DNA of 64,000 nucleotides from Pirellulaceae bacterium (GTDB taxonomy: Bacteria; Planctomycetota; Planctomycetia; Pirellulales; Pirellulaceae): assembly GCA_022448315.1 (NCBI GenBank), contig JAKVCA010000021.1:62001-126000 (forward strand). Direction: 5' to 3'. A model generated the notes under the pieces. The model was not told the origin of the DNA and ran no database searches. It was given only the letters and a program-made list of their open reading frames with translations. Of this stretch, positions 25,955 to 35,751 are shown in pieces. The position numbers and the translations under genes are program-made. Numbering within the stretch: the stretch's first letter is position 1; every line of letters starts with the position of its first letter.

Positions 25955-26971
25955 GTGAGTAATCCATTCCCCAGACGAGAATTTTTGAAGTCAACCACCG
26001 CATCGTCTTTGCTGATGGCCACGGGCAGCATTCTGCCAGAGTTGAGTTGGGGAGCGTCACCCGAATCGAAGGAACCCAGCATGCTTCCCATCATCGACCC
26101 TCATCAACATCTCTGGGATTTGAAACGATTCCGACTCCCGTGGACCGACGGGAATGACAAACTCACAAAAAACTTTCTCATCCCGGAGTACATGCAGGCC
26201 ATTAAAGGGACCGGCATCGTCAAGGCACTTTACATGGAGGTCGGCATGGCTTTGGACCAGCAGGTTGCCGAAGCCGAGTGGCTGATCGACCTTTGCGAAA
26301 ATCAGGATACGATCACGAAAGCTGGCGTCATCGCCGGTCAACCGTTCGAAGAAAAGTTCACCGCCTACGTCGATCGTTTTTCAAAATCCTCTTGTATCAA
26401 GGGCGTTCGACACCTGCTTCAGATCCCAGAATCGCCCAAAGGCATGTGCCTCGAGAAAGGCTACCAGAAAGGTGTGCAGCACGCGGGCAACCGCGGGCTC
26501 CGCTTCGATATCTGCATCCGTCCGACAGAGTTGAGCGACGCCATCCAACTGGTTCGAGCTTGCCCTGACACACAGTTCATCCTTGACCACTGCGGCAACG
26601 CGGACCCCGCGGCGTTTGGCGACGCAGCAAAGTACGACAGAGAGCCTCAACACACGGAATATCAATGGAAGGGGAATATCGAAGGACTGGCGAAACAACC
26701 GAATCTGATTTGTAAAATCAGCGGGATCATCGCCCGTGTCGCCCCGAATGCTTGGTCAGCTGAAGACCTCGCTCCGATTGTGAACCACTGTCTTGATTCC
26801 TTCGGCCCTGACCGGGTTATTTTTGCGAGCGATTGGCCCGTATGTACTCTGGGAGCACCGCTTAAAGCATGGGTGAAGGCACTCCGAGAGATTGTCGCCG
26901 AACGCCCCGAAGTCGAGCAACGGCAGCTTTTCTCTGGGAACGCCCAGAAGGTGTATGAGTTGGAAGCATGA
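25955..26971 (+). CDS. Amidohydrolase (COG3618-type metal-dependent hydrolase), Tat-exported
   Basis: TIM-barrel hydrolase of the amidohydrolase-2 family, 338 residues, start GTG 25955. A Tat signal is present (NPFPRREFLKSTTASSLLMA) with probable cleavage near residue 34, so it acts outside the cytoplasm. Metal-site motifs are IDPHQHLWDL near residue 47, ILDHCGN near 208 and FASDWPVC near 289. Relatives include L-fuconolactonase-like and pyrone-dicarboxylate lactonase-like enzymes that open sugar-acid lactones; the substrate here is unknown. Single gene, divergent from the HTH-EIIA gene. Confidence 0.88.
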   Translation: MSNPFPRREFLKSTTASSLLMATGSILPELSWGASPESKEPSMLPIIDPHQHLWDLKRFRLPWTDGNDKLTKNFLIPEYMQAIKGTGIVKALYMEVGMALDQQVAEAEWLIDLCENQDTITKAGVIAGQPFEEKFTAYVDRFSKSSCIKGVRHLLQIPESPKGMCLEKGYQKGVQHAGNRGLRFDICIRPTELSDAIQLVRACPDTQFILDHCGNADPAAFGDAAKYDREPQHTEYQWKGNIEGLAKQPNLICKISGIIARVAPNAWSAEDLAPIVNHCLDSFGPDRVIFASDWPVCTLGAPLKAWVKALREIVAERPEVEQRQLFSGNAQKVYELEA

Positions 26972-27227
26972 GTAAGCCCCAGTTCTGTCCTCCAGTCCTC
27001 GGGATGCCATCACAACTCATCGCCATGTAATGGGTTAGCGTAATGGGTCAGCAGAGACTGGGTAGTAGGACGCCCAAGTCCGAATCGGGCATTCAGGAGA
27101 AAAACGAGCAAGTCGTATCGACTCTACCCGGAAGGCTGACCTGAATTCGGTGACTGACTCTAGCGACTTGTTGCAAAACGAGTCGGCTCAACCCTTTGCA
27201 GTCCAAAACGGGTCCGCGTCCAAGTTC

Positions 27228-27944
27228 TTAAGAAGATGGGCGATTCATTTTTGGCAGGAGTGGAGCCAAGGCCTCGTGCTTCCAGGCGATAACCTGTTCG
27301 CCGTAGGTCGATTTCGCCAGAAGTGGGACATCGGTTCGCTTCTGAATTTCCCGGGCATTACTCTGACGACTCTCATCCTCCTCGGAAGAGGTCTGATTGA
27401 GCACCCAACCCGCAAGCGGAACCCCCCCCCGATAACGACCTGCCACATTGAGAGAAAGCAAGGCCCGATTGATGGCACCAATGGAATCGTCAACCACTAG
27501 AACCACGGGGTAACCCAATTCGATCGCAAGGTCGAGGACAACTTCATCTTTGCTCATGGGGCTCAGAATGCCTCCGGCACCCTCGACGATCACAAATTCC
27601 GAATAGGTCTTCCAGACCTTCAGGCCTTGACGAAGCTGCCCTGAATCTATCATTCTGTCTTCCCGCAAAGCCGCTTGATCTGGAGCCAAGGGGGCAAAAA
27701 ATCTCTGAGGACAGACCTGCTGCCAGGTCAGCGGACGACCTGCGGCTTGCCATAGCCGATAGGCATCCGAGCCTTCAGGCTGACGTTCGTCGAAACCAGA
27801 CTCTGCTGGCTTATAAACTCCAGGCGACAAACCCAGTTCTCTAAGCCATTGCAACAACAGGCAACCGACATGTGTTTTTCCAACTCCAGTGTCGCAGCCC
27901 ACAATAAATAATCCGTGAGTTGGTCGATCGAACATTTTCAACAT
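27228..27944 (-). CDS. bioD: Dethiobiotin synthetase BioD
   Basis: ATP-dependent carboxylation of 7,8-diaminopelargonate to dethiobiotin, the penultimate biotin step. 238 residues, normal length. The P-loop is VGCDTGVGKTH near residue 15, followed by VYKPAESG (Lys of the substrate site) and the second nucleotide motif VIVEGAGGILSPMS near 118. It is a lone gene; bioA, bioB and bioF are not beside it. Its start lies about 110 bases from the divergent aguB start, so both promoters share 27945-28051. Confidence 0.95.
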   Translation of the reverse strand: MLKMFDRPTHGLFIVGCDTGVGKTHVGCLLLQWLRELGLSPGVYKPAESGFDERQPEGSDAYRLWQAAGRPLTWQQVCPQRFFAPLAPDQAALREDRMIDSGQLRQGLKVWKTYSEFVIVEGAGGILSPMSKDEVVLDLAIELGYPVVLVVDDSIGAINRALLSLNVAGRYRGGVPLAGWVLNQTSSEEDESRQSNAREIQKRTDVPLLAKSTYGEQVIAWKHEALAPLLPKMNRPSS

Positions 27945-28051
27945 CTGAGCATGAAACCATTCGTCCTCGGCCCACTCAGAACAGTGGAATGGGCCGTCTA
28001 GACGATCAATCTGTGGCAGAGAAATTATCTTACCTCAAGGCACTTCCGCTC

Positions 28052-28945
28052 ATGAGCCCACCGCCTGATAGTTTTAACTCAAATTCGATTCGAGTTGCTG
28101 CCTTGCAAATGAAGGCCTCGCCCAACTCCCAACTCAATCTCGATCGAGCCATCGAGTTGATCGGGCAAGCGGCCGCTCAGGGCGCGAAACTGATTTGCCT
28201 GCAGGAGCTCTTTCTGACCCCTTACTTTTGCCAAAGCGAAGACCACCGGCACTTCGACTTGGCTGAAGCTATTCCCGGCCCGACAACTCGCCGCCTCAGT
28301 GAATTGGCAAAAACGGCAAACGTCGTCCTGGTGGTGAGTCTGTTTGAGCGACGGGCACCCGGCTTATTCCATAACACCACGGTGGTTCTGGACGCCGATG
28401 GTCAACTTGTCGGTACCTATCGAAAAATGCATATCCCCGACGATCCGTTTTACTACGAAAAGTTTTACTTCACGCCGGGTGACCTCGGCTTCCAGGCTTT
28501 TGACACGTCAGTTGGTAAAGTCGGAGTGTGCATTTGCTGGGATCAGTGGTACCCCGAAGCGGCTCGATTGACAGCACTTCACGGTGCGGAGTTCCTTGTT
28601 TACCCAACCGCCATTGGCTGGCTAAGTGAAGACAAAGAGGAGTACGGTGAAACCCAGGTTGACGCGTGGCAAACGATGATGCGGAGTCACGCCATTGCCA
28701 ATGGCGTTTTTGTCGTCACACCCAATCGTGTTGGATTGGAAGACCATATCGAGTTCTGGGGACACTCGTTTATCGCAGGTCCCTCGGGCAAGATCCTTGC
28801 GGAAGCGGACTCCTCTGAAGACAGCATTGTTTTCGCTGACTGTGAAAAGGATGAAATCGAAGTCACGCGAACCCATTGGCCATTCTTGCGGGATCGACGT
28901 ATTGATGCCTATGAAGGACTTACTCGGCGGTATCTTGATGGATAG
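28052..28945 (+). CDS. aguB: N-carbamoylputrescine amidase
   Basis: Nitrilase-superfamily hydrolase that turns N-carbamoylputrescine into putrescine, CO2 and ammonia. The catalytic triad is visible: Glu in CLQELFLTPYF, Lys in YRKMHIPDD and Cys in CICWDQWYPE. The segments FYEKFYF and HIEFWGHSFI are typical of AguB. The ATG at 28052 gives 297 residues, the usual length; the open frame extends upstream to 27920, which would overlap bioD. aguA follows after 39 bases, so the pair forms a unit for agmatine degradation to putrescine. No arginine decarboxylase is nearby. Confidence 0.93.
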   Translation: MSPPPDSFNSNSIRVAALQMKASPNSQLNLDRAIELIGQAAAQGAKLICLQELFLTPYFCQSEDHRHFDLAEAIPGPTTRRLSELAKTANVVLVVSLFERRAPGLFHNTTVVLDADGQLVGTYRKMHIPDDPFYYEKFYFTPGDLGFQAFDTSVGKVGVCICWDQWYPEAARLTALHGAEFLVYPTAIGWLSEDKEEYGETQVDAWQTMMRSHAIANGVFVVTPNRVGLEDHIEFWGHSFIAGPSGKILAEADSSEDSIVFADCEKDEIEVTRTHWPFLRDRRIDAYEGLTRRYLDG

Positions 28946-28984
28946 TCGACAGCCGACTTACCGTGTGATTTCCACTTCCTGCCC

Positions 28985-30109
28985 ATGCATCCTCCCCTTC
29001 TGCATCAAATGAACTCCTTTACCCCTTCGACGCTTTCAGTTGCCGGATTCGAGTGTTCACCTCGATTGCCACAGAGGCCCCGTTGGCCCGCCGAATGGGA
29101 ACGACACGAAGCCACTTGGGCGACGTGGCCAAGAAATCCGGAGACATGGCCACAGAATCTGGCGGACGCCCGTCGTGAGCATGCAGGTTTTCTCAAGTTG
29201 ATTGCCGATCACGAGCCCGTGCGTCTGGTGGCGGGCGGCAATGCTCGTCCCTCTGCCATGGCATCCCTTGCCTGCACATCGGGAGTCGAATTGGTTGATC
29301 TACCTTCAAATGACGCGTGGATGCGGGACCATGGGGCGACATTCGCCATCGACCAGGTGGATCAGTCCTTGGTCGCCGTGAATTGGACCTACAATGCGTG
29401 GGGAGGAAAATATCCCCCGTTTGACCTCGACCAGCGAGTCGGATCCGAGATGGCAAAACTCACATCGGCAAACCTGCTTCGCTGCAGCTTGGTCATGGAG
29501 GGCGGGGGCCTTGAAACTGACGGTCGCGGAACCCTGCTCACCACCGAGTCCTGCGTATTGGATCCAGTACGTAACGATGGAATTACGCGGCAACGTTTCG
29601 AAACCCTGATGGCAGGAGTTTTGGGCATTGAGCGTGTCGTCTGGCTTCCTGGTGGCAACATCGTAGGCGACGACACGGACGGCCACATCGATCAGATCGC
29701 ACGTTTTCTGAATTCACGACAGGTCGCGGTTACTCAGCCAACCCATACGAAGGATCCCAATTTCGAGGTTGAGCAAAACAATCTACGAGCCGTGACCGCT
29801 TGGGCCGACAAGGTAGAAGACCCCATCGACGTCATCACCCTGCCCTCCCCCGGTGTTGTCGAGTTTTCAGGAATCCGCCTGCCCGCGAGCTATTGCAATT
29901 TCTATCTTGCCAACGAGCTCGTGCTCGTACCCGCGTTTGGGGTCCCGCAAGATGAGGTCGCGAAAGGTCTGCTCAAAGATCTCTTCCCGAAAAGACAGGT
30001 TCACAGTCTTCCTTCAAGGAACCTTTTGTGGGGTTTGGGCTCCTTTCACTGCCTCACTCAGCAGCAGCCTGCCGTCGACACGATCCGCAAAACAGATGGC
30101 GCGAAGTAA
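28985..30109 (+). CDS. aguA: Agmatine deiminase
   Basis: Hydrolyses agmatine to N-carbamoylputrescine and ammonia. 374 residues, family length. The guanidino-modifying fold is shown by WPAEWERHEATWATWP near residue 34, the substrate motif NDAWMRDHGATF, MEGGGLETDGRG, GDDTDGHIDQIARF (catalytic Asp/His) and the nucleophile Cys in LGSFHCLTQQQP near the C-terminus. The ATG at 29009 is an alternative start; neither start has a good ribosome site. It works in series with the aguB product encoded directly upstream. Confidence 0.95.
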   Translation: MHPPLLHQMNSFTPSTLSVAGFECSPRLPQRPRWPAEWERHEATWATWPRNPETWPQNLADARREHAGFLKLIADHEPVRLVAGGNARPSAMASLACTSGVELVDLPSNDAWMRDHGATFAIDQVDQSLVAVNWTYNAWGGKYPPFDLDQRVGSEMAKLTSANLLRCSLVMEGGGLETDGRGTLLTTESCVLDPVRNDGITRQRFETLMAGVLGIERVVWLPGGNIVGDDTDGHIDQIARFLNSRQVAVTQPTHTKDPNFEVEQNNLRAVTAWADKVEDPIDVITLPSPGVVEFSGIRLPASYCNFYLANELVLVPAFGVPQDEVAKGLLKDLFPKRQVHSLPSRNLLWGLGSFHCLTQQQPAVDTIRKTDGAK

Positions 30110-30172
30110 TCGATTCCGGCATGACAACTCAGGGGTTACGAGTCCAGGATCACGACAAAGCACGTCGAGCGA

Positions 30173-31132
30173 TTACTTTCGAAGAATCGGCCCCTCTTCC
30201 CTGCCTCGAATCAGGACTTCTTCTGGCTTCGCCGTCACCTCAGCCTCGAGAGCGTCGGACTGCGAGAGCAAATCTTCGGTGAATCGCGCATGGAAATCCA
30301 TATAACTCTGCGCCGTGCTGAACCCCACAACCTCTTCATCCCATTCCATTTTTTTACTGACGACCCGACCCGCCTGCAGATCGAACTTGATGGTTCCACT
30401 CGTCATCTCTTGAATCAACTGGGATTTTACCCGCGGAGAATCGCCTGGTGTCAGGATTTCAGTCTCGACATGAATTGTTGCGATGTCCTGCTTCACCGCA
30501 TCAAGCGTGTAACTCTTTCTCAACTTGATAATGACCTGACGACCATCCTCGACGCTTGCAGCAAACTCGCTGGGAGAGTACCACGTGTGCCCGATCTCGA
30601 CTCTGCCTTGAGGCAATGGCACAGCGACGTCGTCCAGTCCCATTTGACTCTGTTTGTAGATCGCTTCTTTTTCAAGCACCTTGCCCGAGGGCGATATGGT
30701 CACCAAGGCTAATGGAACTCCAACACTCCCCGCGATGGACTCAAACCGGATTGGCGGTTGCTCATCCGCTTGGCTGTCGTAGCGTATTTCTTCACCGCCC
30801 CCGACGGACTGGGACAATTCGAGTTGGTCGATGCTTTGCTCCAGCACCATAGAGCCGTCCTCTCGGACCTCCTTGACTCGCCAAACCTTGGTCGTTTCGG
30901 TCACAGCGCGATCAAAATTCTCCACCTTGTTGATCCGTGTCATTGTGGTCGCTTGATGGCGTGTCCTCCAGCGGATCATCTCACCAGCTTTGAGACGATA
31001 CACCAAGGCGTAACCGGATGTCATCGGCTCGTCGGTAACCTCTGCCTTTACATTGAGGTCTTGGCACCAACAAGGAGTGGAGCCGACCCAAAGGGTCATC
31101 AAACCAACGGTCAAGATATCTCGCAACATCAC
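30173..31132 (-). CDS. Secreted hypothetical protein
   Basis: 319 residues with a signal peptide (hydrophobic residues 5-17, predicted cleavage after about residue 23). The rest is beta-rich with no catalytic motif: WRTRHQATTMTRINKVENF early, VWRVKEVREDGSMVLEQ in the middle, and repeated Gly/Trp turns such as GHTWYSP. The organisation resembles DUF6263-like planctomycete envelope proteins, but that is only an impression. It is last in the minus-strand run after nadK (78-base gap) and converges on aguA. Confidence 0.65.
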   Translation of the reverse strand: MMLRDILTVGLMTLWVGSTPCWCQDLNVKAEVTDEPMTSGYALVYRLKAGEMIRWRTRHQATTMTRINKVENFDRAVTETTKVWRVKEVREDGSMVLEQSIDQLELSQSVGGGEEIRYDSQADEQPPIRFESIAGSVGVPLALVTISPSGKVLEKEAIYKQSQMGLDDVAVPLPQGRVEIGHTWYSPSEFAASVEDGRQVIIKLRKSYTLDAVKQDIATIHVETEILTPGDSPRVKSQLIQEMTSGTIKFDLQAGRVVSKKMEWDEEVVGFSTAQSYMDFHARFTEDLLSQSDALEAEVTAKPEEVLIRGREEGPILRK

Positions 31133-31210
31133 AAAGGCCTCCTGCCTATCGACTGGTGCGGTGTTTATAAATCGTCGCGTTTCAAACCTGACAGCAGTGT
31201 CACATCGTGA

Positions 31211-32131
31211 TCAGGCTTCGTCTTTGGACTGTCGGACGCTTCCGCCCCAACCGAGTTTCTCTCGCAACGTCTGGTAGTAATTATGATCCGTTCCTTCGAT
31301 CAATCGAAAAACACTCTTGGACCGACAGATTCGAACTCGATGACGGTCCGTCAAGCGGCAGAGGACTTGGCCATCCAAAACGGCAGAGGTCGAATCATTC
31401 GGTTCCTGCACCACCATTTCGATCACGCGATCCGCCGAGTCCACAATGGGACGGACAGTTAACGTATGCGGGCTGATCGGAGCGATCACGAATGCGTCCA
31501 TATTTTTGCGGACGATCGGCCCGCCCGCCGAAAGGTTGTGGGCCGTCGAACCGATCGGCGTGCTAACGATTAAACCGTCGCAACTATAGGAAGTCGCCAG
31601 TTTCCCGTCAACGTAAAGATCCACGTTCTGAATCGAGAATGGAGGACCACCCATCACGGCCACTTCATTCAGTCCAAAGTCCTCCTCGACCAAACGTTCA
31701 TTCTCGAACACTTGGCACTTCAACATCACGTGATCTACCGTCTTGAATTCTCCTGCTAGCACCGCTTGGAGCATCGGTAGCAACTGAACAGGTTGGACAT
31801 CCGCAAGGAACCCCAATCGCCCCAGATTCACACCGATCACCGGTCGCTGTCTGGCCTTCATTTGGCGGGCTGCTCTTAAAATCGACCCGTCACCACCGAA
31901 AACGATCGCCAGATCAGCATCCACCTCATCCAAGTCGTACTCGAACTGAAAGTCCGTAAAGACCACTTCGGCCATCGATTCGATGCTGGAGCGTAGTTCA
32001 CCTGCGACGTCAGGGAGATGAGGTTTGCGATCCCCCGAACCCAGCAGCATAACCTTCAGGCGACGCCCCGAGCGTACCGCATCCCCAAGGTTCGGAAGGT
32101 CTGGCGTTTCCTCGGTTGGAATCGATCCCAT
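31211..32131 (-). CDS. nadK: NAD kinase
   Basis: Phosphorylates NAD to NADP. 306 residues. The family motif FGGDGSILRAARQM is at about 78-91, the adenosine-binding NEVAVMGG segment near 150-157, and GSTAHNLSAGGPIV near 192-205. The N-terminus of 25 residues is extra. It is in the same minus-strand run as dxs (82-base gap) and nadE, and with nadC it makes a loose cluster of NAD metabolism. Confidence 0.95.
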   Translation of the reverse strand: MGSIPTEETPDLPNLGDAVRSGRRLKVMLLGSGDRKPHLPDVAGELRSSIESMAEVVFTDFQFEYDLDEVDADLAIVFGGDGSILRAARQMKARQRPVIGVNLGRLGFLADVQPVQLLPMLQAVLAGEFKTVDHVMLKCQVFENERLVEEDFGLNEVAVMGGPPFSIQNVDLYVDGKLATSYSCDGLIVSTPIGSTAHNLSAGGPIVRKNMDAFVIAPISPHTLTVRPIVDSADRVIEMVVQEPNDSTSAVLDGQVLCRLTDRHRVRICRSKSVFRLIEGTDHNYYQTLREKLGWGGSVRQSKDEA

Positions 32132-32212
32132 GACTGTTTCTTTGTGGGTGAGTGTAAACCTGGCCTTCGCATCACGGCTTAACTTATAGCCAGTAACTTC
32201 GCTCCACCAAGA

Positions 32213-34120
32213 TCATACTTCGGTCGTCGTTCCGGTGACCCGAGTTTCAGCAAGCTTTTGGCATCGCTTCGCAATGCCATCGACATCAAGGCCAAGATCT
32301 GCCAACAGTTCGCCCCGTTCACCATGTTCCACAAAGGCGTCGGGCAACCCTAGTCGATGGATATTTTCCGTGGAGAGTCCCATGGTGTTTGCCGCCTCAA
32401 GGACTGCCGTTCCAAAACCTCCCATCAGATTGCCCTCCTCGACGGTGACCAAGAATGGCTTCTCGTCGATAAGCGTCTTCAACAATGCGTCGTCGATGGG
32501 CTTGGCAAACCTCGCGTTGACTACGCCAATTTTTAGCCCCGCCTCCTCCTCCAATCGCCTTGCGGCCTGCAAACAATTTTCCAACAAGGAGCCAAAGCAG
32601 ACGATCACTCCGTCCTCGCCATCGGTAAGAACCTCAGATTTCCCCAAGGTTACAGGCTGCAACTCCCTTTCGATATTCGCCGCGGTTTCCTTCGGGTAGC
32701 GAATGCCGCAAGCCTCATCATGCTGCAATGCAAAATCGAGCATGGCCCCCACATCGTTTGCGTCTCCAGGCGCCATCACCACCATGTTCGGAAAGATTCG
32801 CATGTAACCAATGTCAAACGTTCCGTGGTGCGTGGGCCCATCCGGACCGGTCAGTCCCGCTCGATCCATCATGAAAGTGACGGGAAGTTTCTGTAGGCAG
32901 ACCTCTTGGAAAATCTGATCGTAACTCCGCTGCAAAAAGGTGCTGTAAATGTCGACAATCGGCCGCATCCCCGTTTTTGCCTGCCCTCCTGCAAACGCAA
33001 CTGCGTGTGACTCGCAGATCCCCACATCGAAAAACCGATCGGGAAACTCGTCGCGTACCGCTTCCAGCTGGTTACCCTGGCACATGGCGGCCGTCAGTAC
33101 CGTAACCGCAGGGTTATGTTTCATCTGATCCAAAATGGCATCGCTGGCGTGAGCCGTGAAGGCTTTGCCACCCGACTTCTTTTTGATCACGACTTGATCA
33201 CCCTGCCGATCGAACGTGGGTGGGGTGTGATAGAACACGGGATCGGAGGCTGCCGGTTTGAATCCATGCCCCTTCTCGGTCAGCACGTGCAGGAGTACCG
33301 GCCCCTTAATCTCTTTGACCATTCGCAGATATTTTCGAAGGACGGGCAAGTTGTGCCCGTCAACTGGCCCCAGGTAGGTAAAGCCCAATTCCTCAAACAT
33401 CATTCCGCCATGCAATCCCGCTTTAACGCCCTCCTTCAGTTGGGCGAGGAATCGCTCCGTGGGGTCTCCCAATACCGGAACTTTATTGAGAACGTTCACG
33501 ACTTCCTGCTTGATCCCGCTGTAGAGCGGGTTGACGCGCAGGCGGTCCAGATAGGAGGCCAAACCTCCCACTCGAGGACAGATCGACATCTTGTTATCGT
33601 TCAAGATCACAAGCATGTTGGCGTCCATCCCGGCCGCGTTGTTTAAAGCCTCAAACACAATGCCGGAGGGCATCGCACCGTCCCCGATCACCGCGATCGA
33701 GTGCCGGTCAGTTTCGTTCTGCAAGTCGTCACCGCTTCGAAGACCCAATGCCGTCGAGACGCTGCATCCCGCGTGCCCGGTCATGAAGAGGTCGTAATCA
33801 CTTTCGTTGGGATTTGGGTAGCCCATCAGGCCACCCTTCGTCCGAATGGTGGCAAAATCGTGGAAGCGTCCCGTGATCAGCTTGTGCGGATAGATCTGAT
33901 GCCCGGTGTCCCAGATCACGCGGTCCCGGCTGAAGTCGTAAACACTGTGGAGCGCCAAGGTCAATTCGACGACGCCCAGGTTGGACGCAAAGTGGGCCGG
34001 TCTTTGACTAAGGAGGTTGCAGAGCGTATCTCGAATTTCTTCCGAGAGTTGCTCCAACTGAGCGTTCGACATCTCTCGAAGCAGAGCGGGAGACGACAGG
34101 TCAGGTAGTATTTTGCTCAT
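32213..34120 (-). CDS. dxs: 1-deoxy-D-xylulose-5-phosphate synthase
   Basis: Thiamine diphosphate enzyme that makes DXP from pyruvate and glyceraldehyde 3-phosphate, the entry of the MEP isoprenoid pathway. The ATG at 34120 gives 635 residues; an upstream in-frame start at 34156 would run into ispA. Motifs: DTGHQIYPHKLITG near residue 70, the ThDP/metal motif GDGAMPSG followed by ILNDNKMSI, the transketolase central part DRAGLTGPDGPTHHG and the C-terminal GGFGTAVLE. Four bases separate it from the ispA stop, so the two are co-translated. Confidence 0.97.
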   Translation of the reverse strand: MSKILPDLSSPALLREMSNAQLEQLSEEIRDTLCNLLSQRPAHFASNLGVVELTLALHSVYDFSRDRVIWDTGHQIYPHKLITGRFHDFATIRTKGGLMGYPNPNESDYDLFMTGHAGCSVSTALGLRSGDDLQNETDRHSIAVIGDGAMPSGIVFEALNNAAGMDANMLVILNDNKMSICPRVGGLASYLDRLRVNPLYSGIKQEVVNVLNKVPVLGDPTERFLAQLKEGVKAGLHGGMMFEELGFTYLGPVDGHNLPVLRKYLRMVKEIKGPVLLHVLTEKGHGFKPAASDPVFYHTPPTFDRQGDQVVIKKKSGGKAFTAHASDAILDQMKHNPAVTVLTAAMCQGNQLEAVRDEFPDRFFDVGICESHAVAFAGGQAKTGMRPIVDIYSTFLQRSYDQIFQEVCLQKLPVTFMMDRAGLTGPDGPTHHGTFDIGYMRIFPNMVVMAPGDANDVGAMLDFALQHDEACGIRYPKETAANIERELQPVTLGKSEVLTDGEDGVIVCFGSLLENCLQAARRLEEEAGLKIGVVNARFAKPIDDALLKTLIDEKPFLVTVEEGNLMGGFGTAVLEAANTMGLSTENIHRLGLPDAFVEHGERGELLADLGLDVDGIAKRCQKLAETRVTGTTTEV

Positions 34121-34124
34121 CTTT

Positions 34125-35021
34125 CTACTTGTTCCTCTCCAGCACAAAACGTGCAATCAACTCCAAGGTCCGCCCTTGTTCACCAAACGACAATGCCGCT
34201 GCACACGCCTCATCAGTAAGGCGTTGAGCCTCTTTTTGGCTTGCCTCAAGCCCCATCAATCCAGGATAGGTGAGTTTATCAAGCTCGGCATCTTTGCCCG
34301 TCCGTTTACCGAGTGCCTCGCAACTTCCAACCGTGTCCAAAAGGTCGTCGGTGATTTGAAAGGCCATGCCGAGCGCTTGTCCATATCCGGTCAGCACCTT
34401 CAACTGATCCTCGTCCGCACCCGCGACCTTTGCGCCGAGTTCGAGACTCACGGTCAGCATGGCGCCGGTTTTCCGGCGGTGAATGGCTTTCAACGCCTCA
34501 AGGTTTCGAGGCTGTTGCCCTGCAGCAAGGTCGTCAAACTGTCCACCCACCAAAGCCATCGGGCCGGCAGCGCGTGCCAAGTTTGCCACACAGGCCGCCG
34601 CAACCTCCGGTGGCTGGATTTCTCGGGCCAAGATTTCGAACGCGTATGCGAGCAGCGCATCCCCGGTAAGGATCGCGTTCGCTTCACCGTAAACGACATG
34701 CGACGTCGGGCGACCGCGTCGAAGATCATCGTCGTCCATGGCAGGCAGGTCGTCATGCACCAACGAGTAGCAATGGATCATCTCAACCGCGCAAGCCGCT
34801 GGGAGGGCGGCCTCAGCTTGGCCACCACATGCCTCTGCCGCCGCCAACGCTAGGATCGGACGAATACGCTTTCCAGGGGCAAGCAAAGCGTATTTAATCG
34901 CTTCACGCAGTTTAGGAGGGCAACCTTCGCCAAATTGACAGTATTTGGCCAGTGCCTTGTCGATGAGGTTTCGATAGCCCGAAACCGCATCGGTCATTTG
35001 TAAAGTTAGCGAAGCCGACAT
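34125..35021 (-). CDS. ispA: Geranyl/farnesyl (polyprenyl) diphosphate synthase
   Basis: Chain-elongating trans-prenyltransferase, 298 residues. The first Asp-rich motif is HDDLPAMDDDDLRRG near residue 93, preceded by GKRIRPILAL, and the second is FQITDDLLD near 226. The two residues in front of the first motif and its DDXXXXD form suggest a short-chain product (FPP or GGPP). Position between xseB and dxs is the same as in E. coli, where ispA makes FPP. Confidence 0.95.
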   Translation of the reverse strand: MSASLTLQMTDAVSGYRNLIDKALAKYCQFGEGCPPKLREAIKYALLAPGKRIRPILALAAAEACGGQAEAALPAACAVEMIHCYSLVHDDLPAMDDDDLRRGRPTSHVVYGEANAILTGDALLAYAFEILAREIQPPEVAAACVANLARAAGPMALVGGQFDDLAAGQQPRNLEALKAIHRRKTGAMLTVSLELGAKVAGADEDQLKVLTGYGQALGMAFQITDDLLDTVGSCEALGKRTGKDAELDKLTYPGLMGLEASQKEAQRLTDEACAAALSFGEQGRTLELIARFVLERNK

Positions 35022-35270
35022 TCAGAAGTCCACCGCTTACTTGAGTCCCGAGTCGAAAGAGCCTGGACTGCAGATCAAGGAAGTTTCCTTCACGGATTAC
35101 CCGATTGCCGCCAAGCAAATCGAAAAATCGTGACGTTGCTGCCGTTTAAGCCCCTACCCGCACCGCCCCGAAGCAACCGCAACAAGTTCAGCGATTTCAC
35201 CGCAAGCTCAACGGATAGGTCCGACATCGGGCGAAGTTACTAAAATCCTAACTGCAAGCCAATTAACATT

Positions 35271-35666
35271 TTAGAAGAGGCTGGGCCCTTCGTCTATGCC
35301 GTCCTCACTGGCGTCTGCCTCAGAAGCCGCTTTGGTCGCCCCGCGACGCTCTGAACGGCGGCTCGCCTTGGCCTCGAGATCGAGCTCTTGATCGTCAAAA
35401 TCCTCCGTTTCGGGCTCACCGTCATCGCCAACCCCGGTAAGAAGCTCGATTTTTCGCTCGGCCTTTTCCAGTGCCTGATGACAAACCTTGAGACAACCGA
35501 CGCCCTTCTGGTAGAGCGCGAGACTTTCACTCAATCCGAGTTGACTCGATTCCAAAGAATGAACCACTTGTTCCAACTCGGCGTAAGCTTCCTCAAAAGA
35601 CAACTTTTTGACCGCCTTTTTGGTTACCGTCTTCTTCTGGGTCGCCGCAATTTTCTTTTTCGTCAC
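35271..35666 (-). CDS. xseB: Exodeoxyribonuclease VII small subunit, extended
   Basis: Small subunit of the single-strand exonuclease VII. The family core is LSFEEAYAELEQVVHSLE, followed by LGLSESLALYQKGVGCLKVC and a helical KAERKIELL; this ends near residue 85. At 131 residues it is much longer than usual (about 80): the N-terminus is Lys-rich and the last 45 residues are acidic and low in complexity (EPETEDFDDQELDLEAK). The partner gene xseA is not in the window. The order xseB-ispA-dxs is conserved with E. coli, though a gap of about 250 bases without features separates xseB from ispA. Confidence 0.93.
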   Translation of the reverse strand: MTKKKIAATQKKTVTKKAVKKLSFEEAYAELEQVVHSLESSQLGLSESLALYQKGVGCLKVCHQALEKAERKIELLTGVGDDGEPETEDFDDQELDLEAKASRRSERRGATKAASEADASEDGIDEGPSLF

Positions 35667-35751
35667 AATTCTTCACTGCCTTATAGGTCTTCGGAATCTG
35701 CGTTCACTCAAAATGGGCCAGGGTTGAAATTGACTCTCTCGGGTAAACGGG

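Noticed and set aside
27040-27110. Short near-repeat TAATGGGTTAGCG / TAATGGGTCAGC between amidohydrolase and bioD
   Set aside because: Only two short copies, with no feature tied to them.
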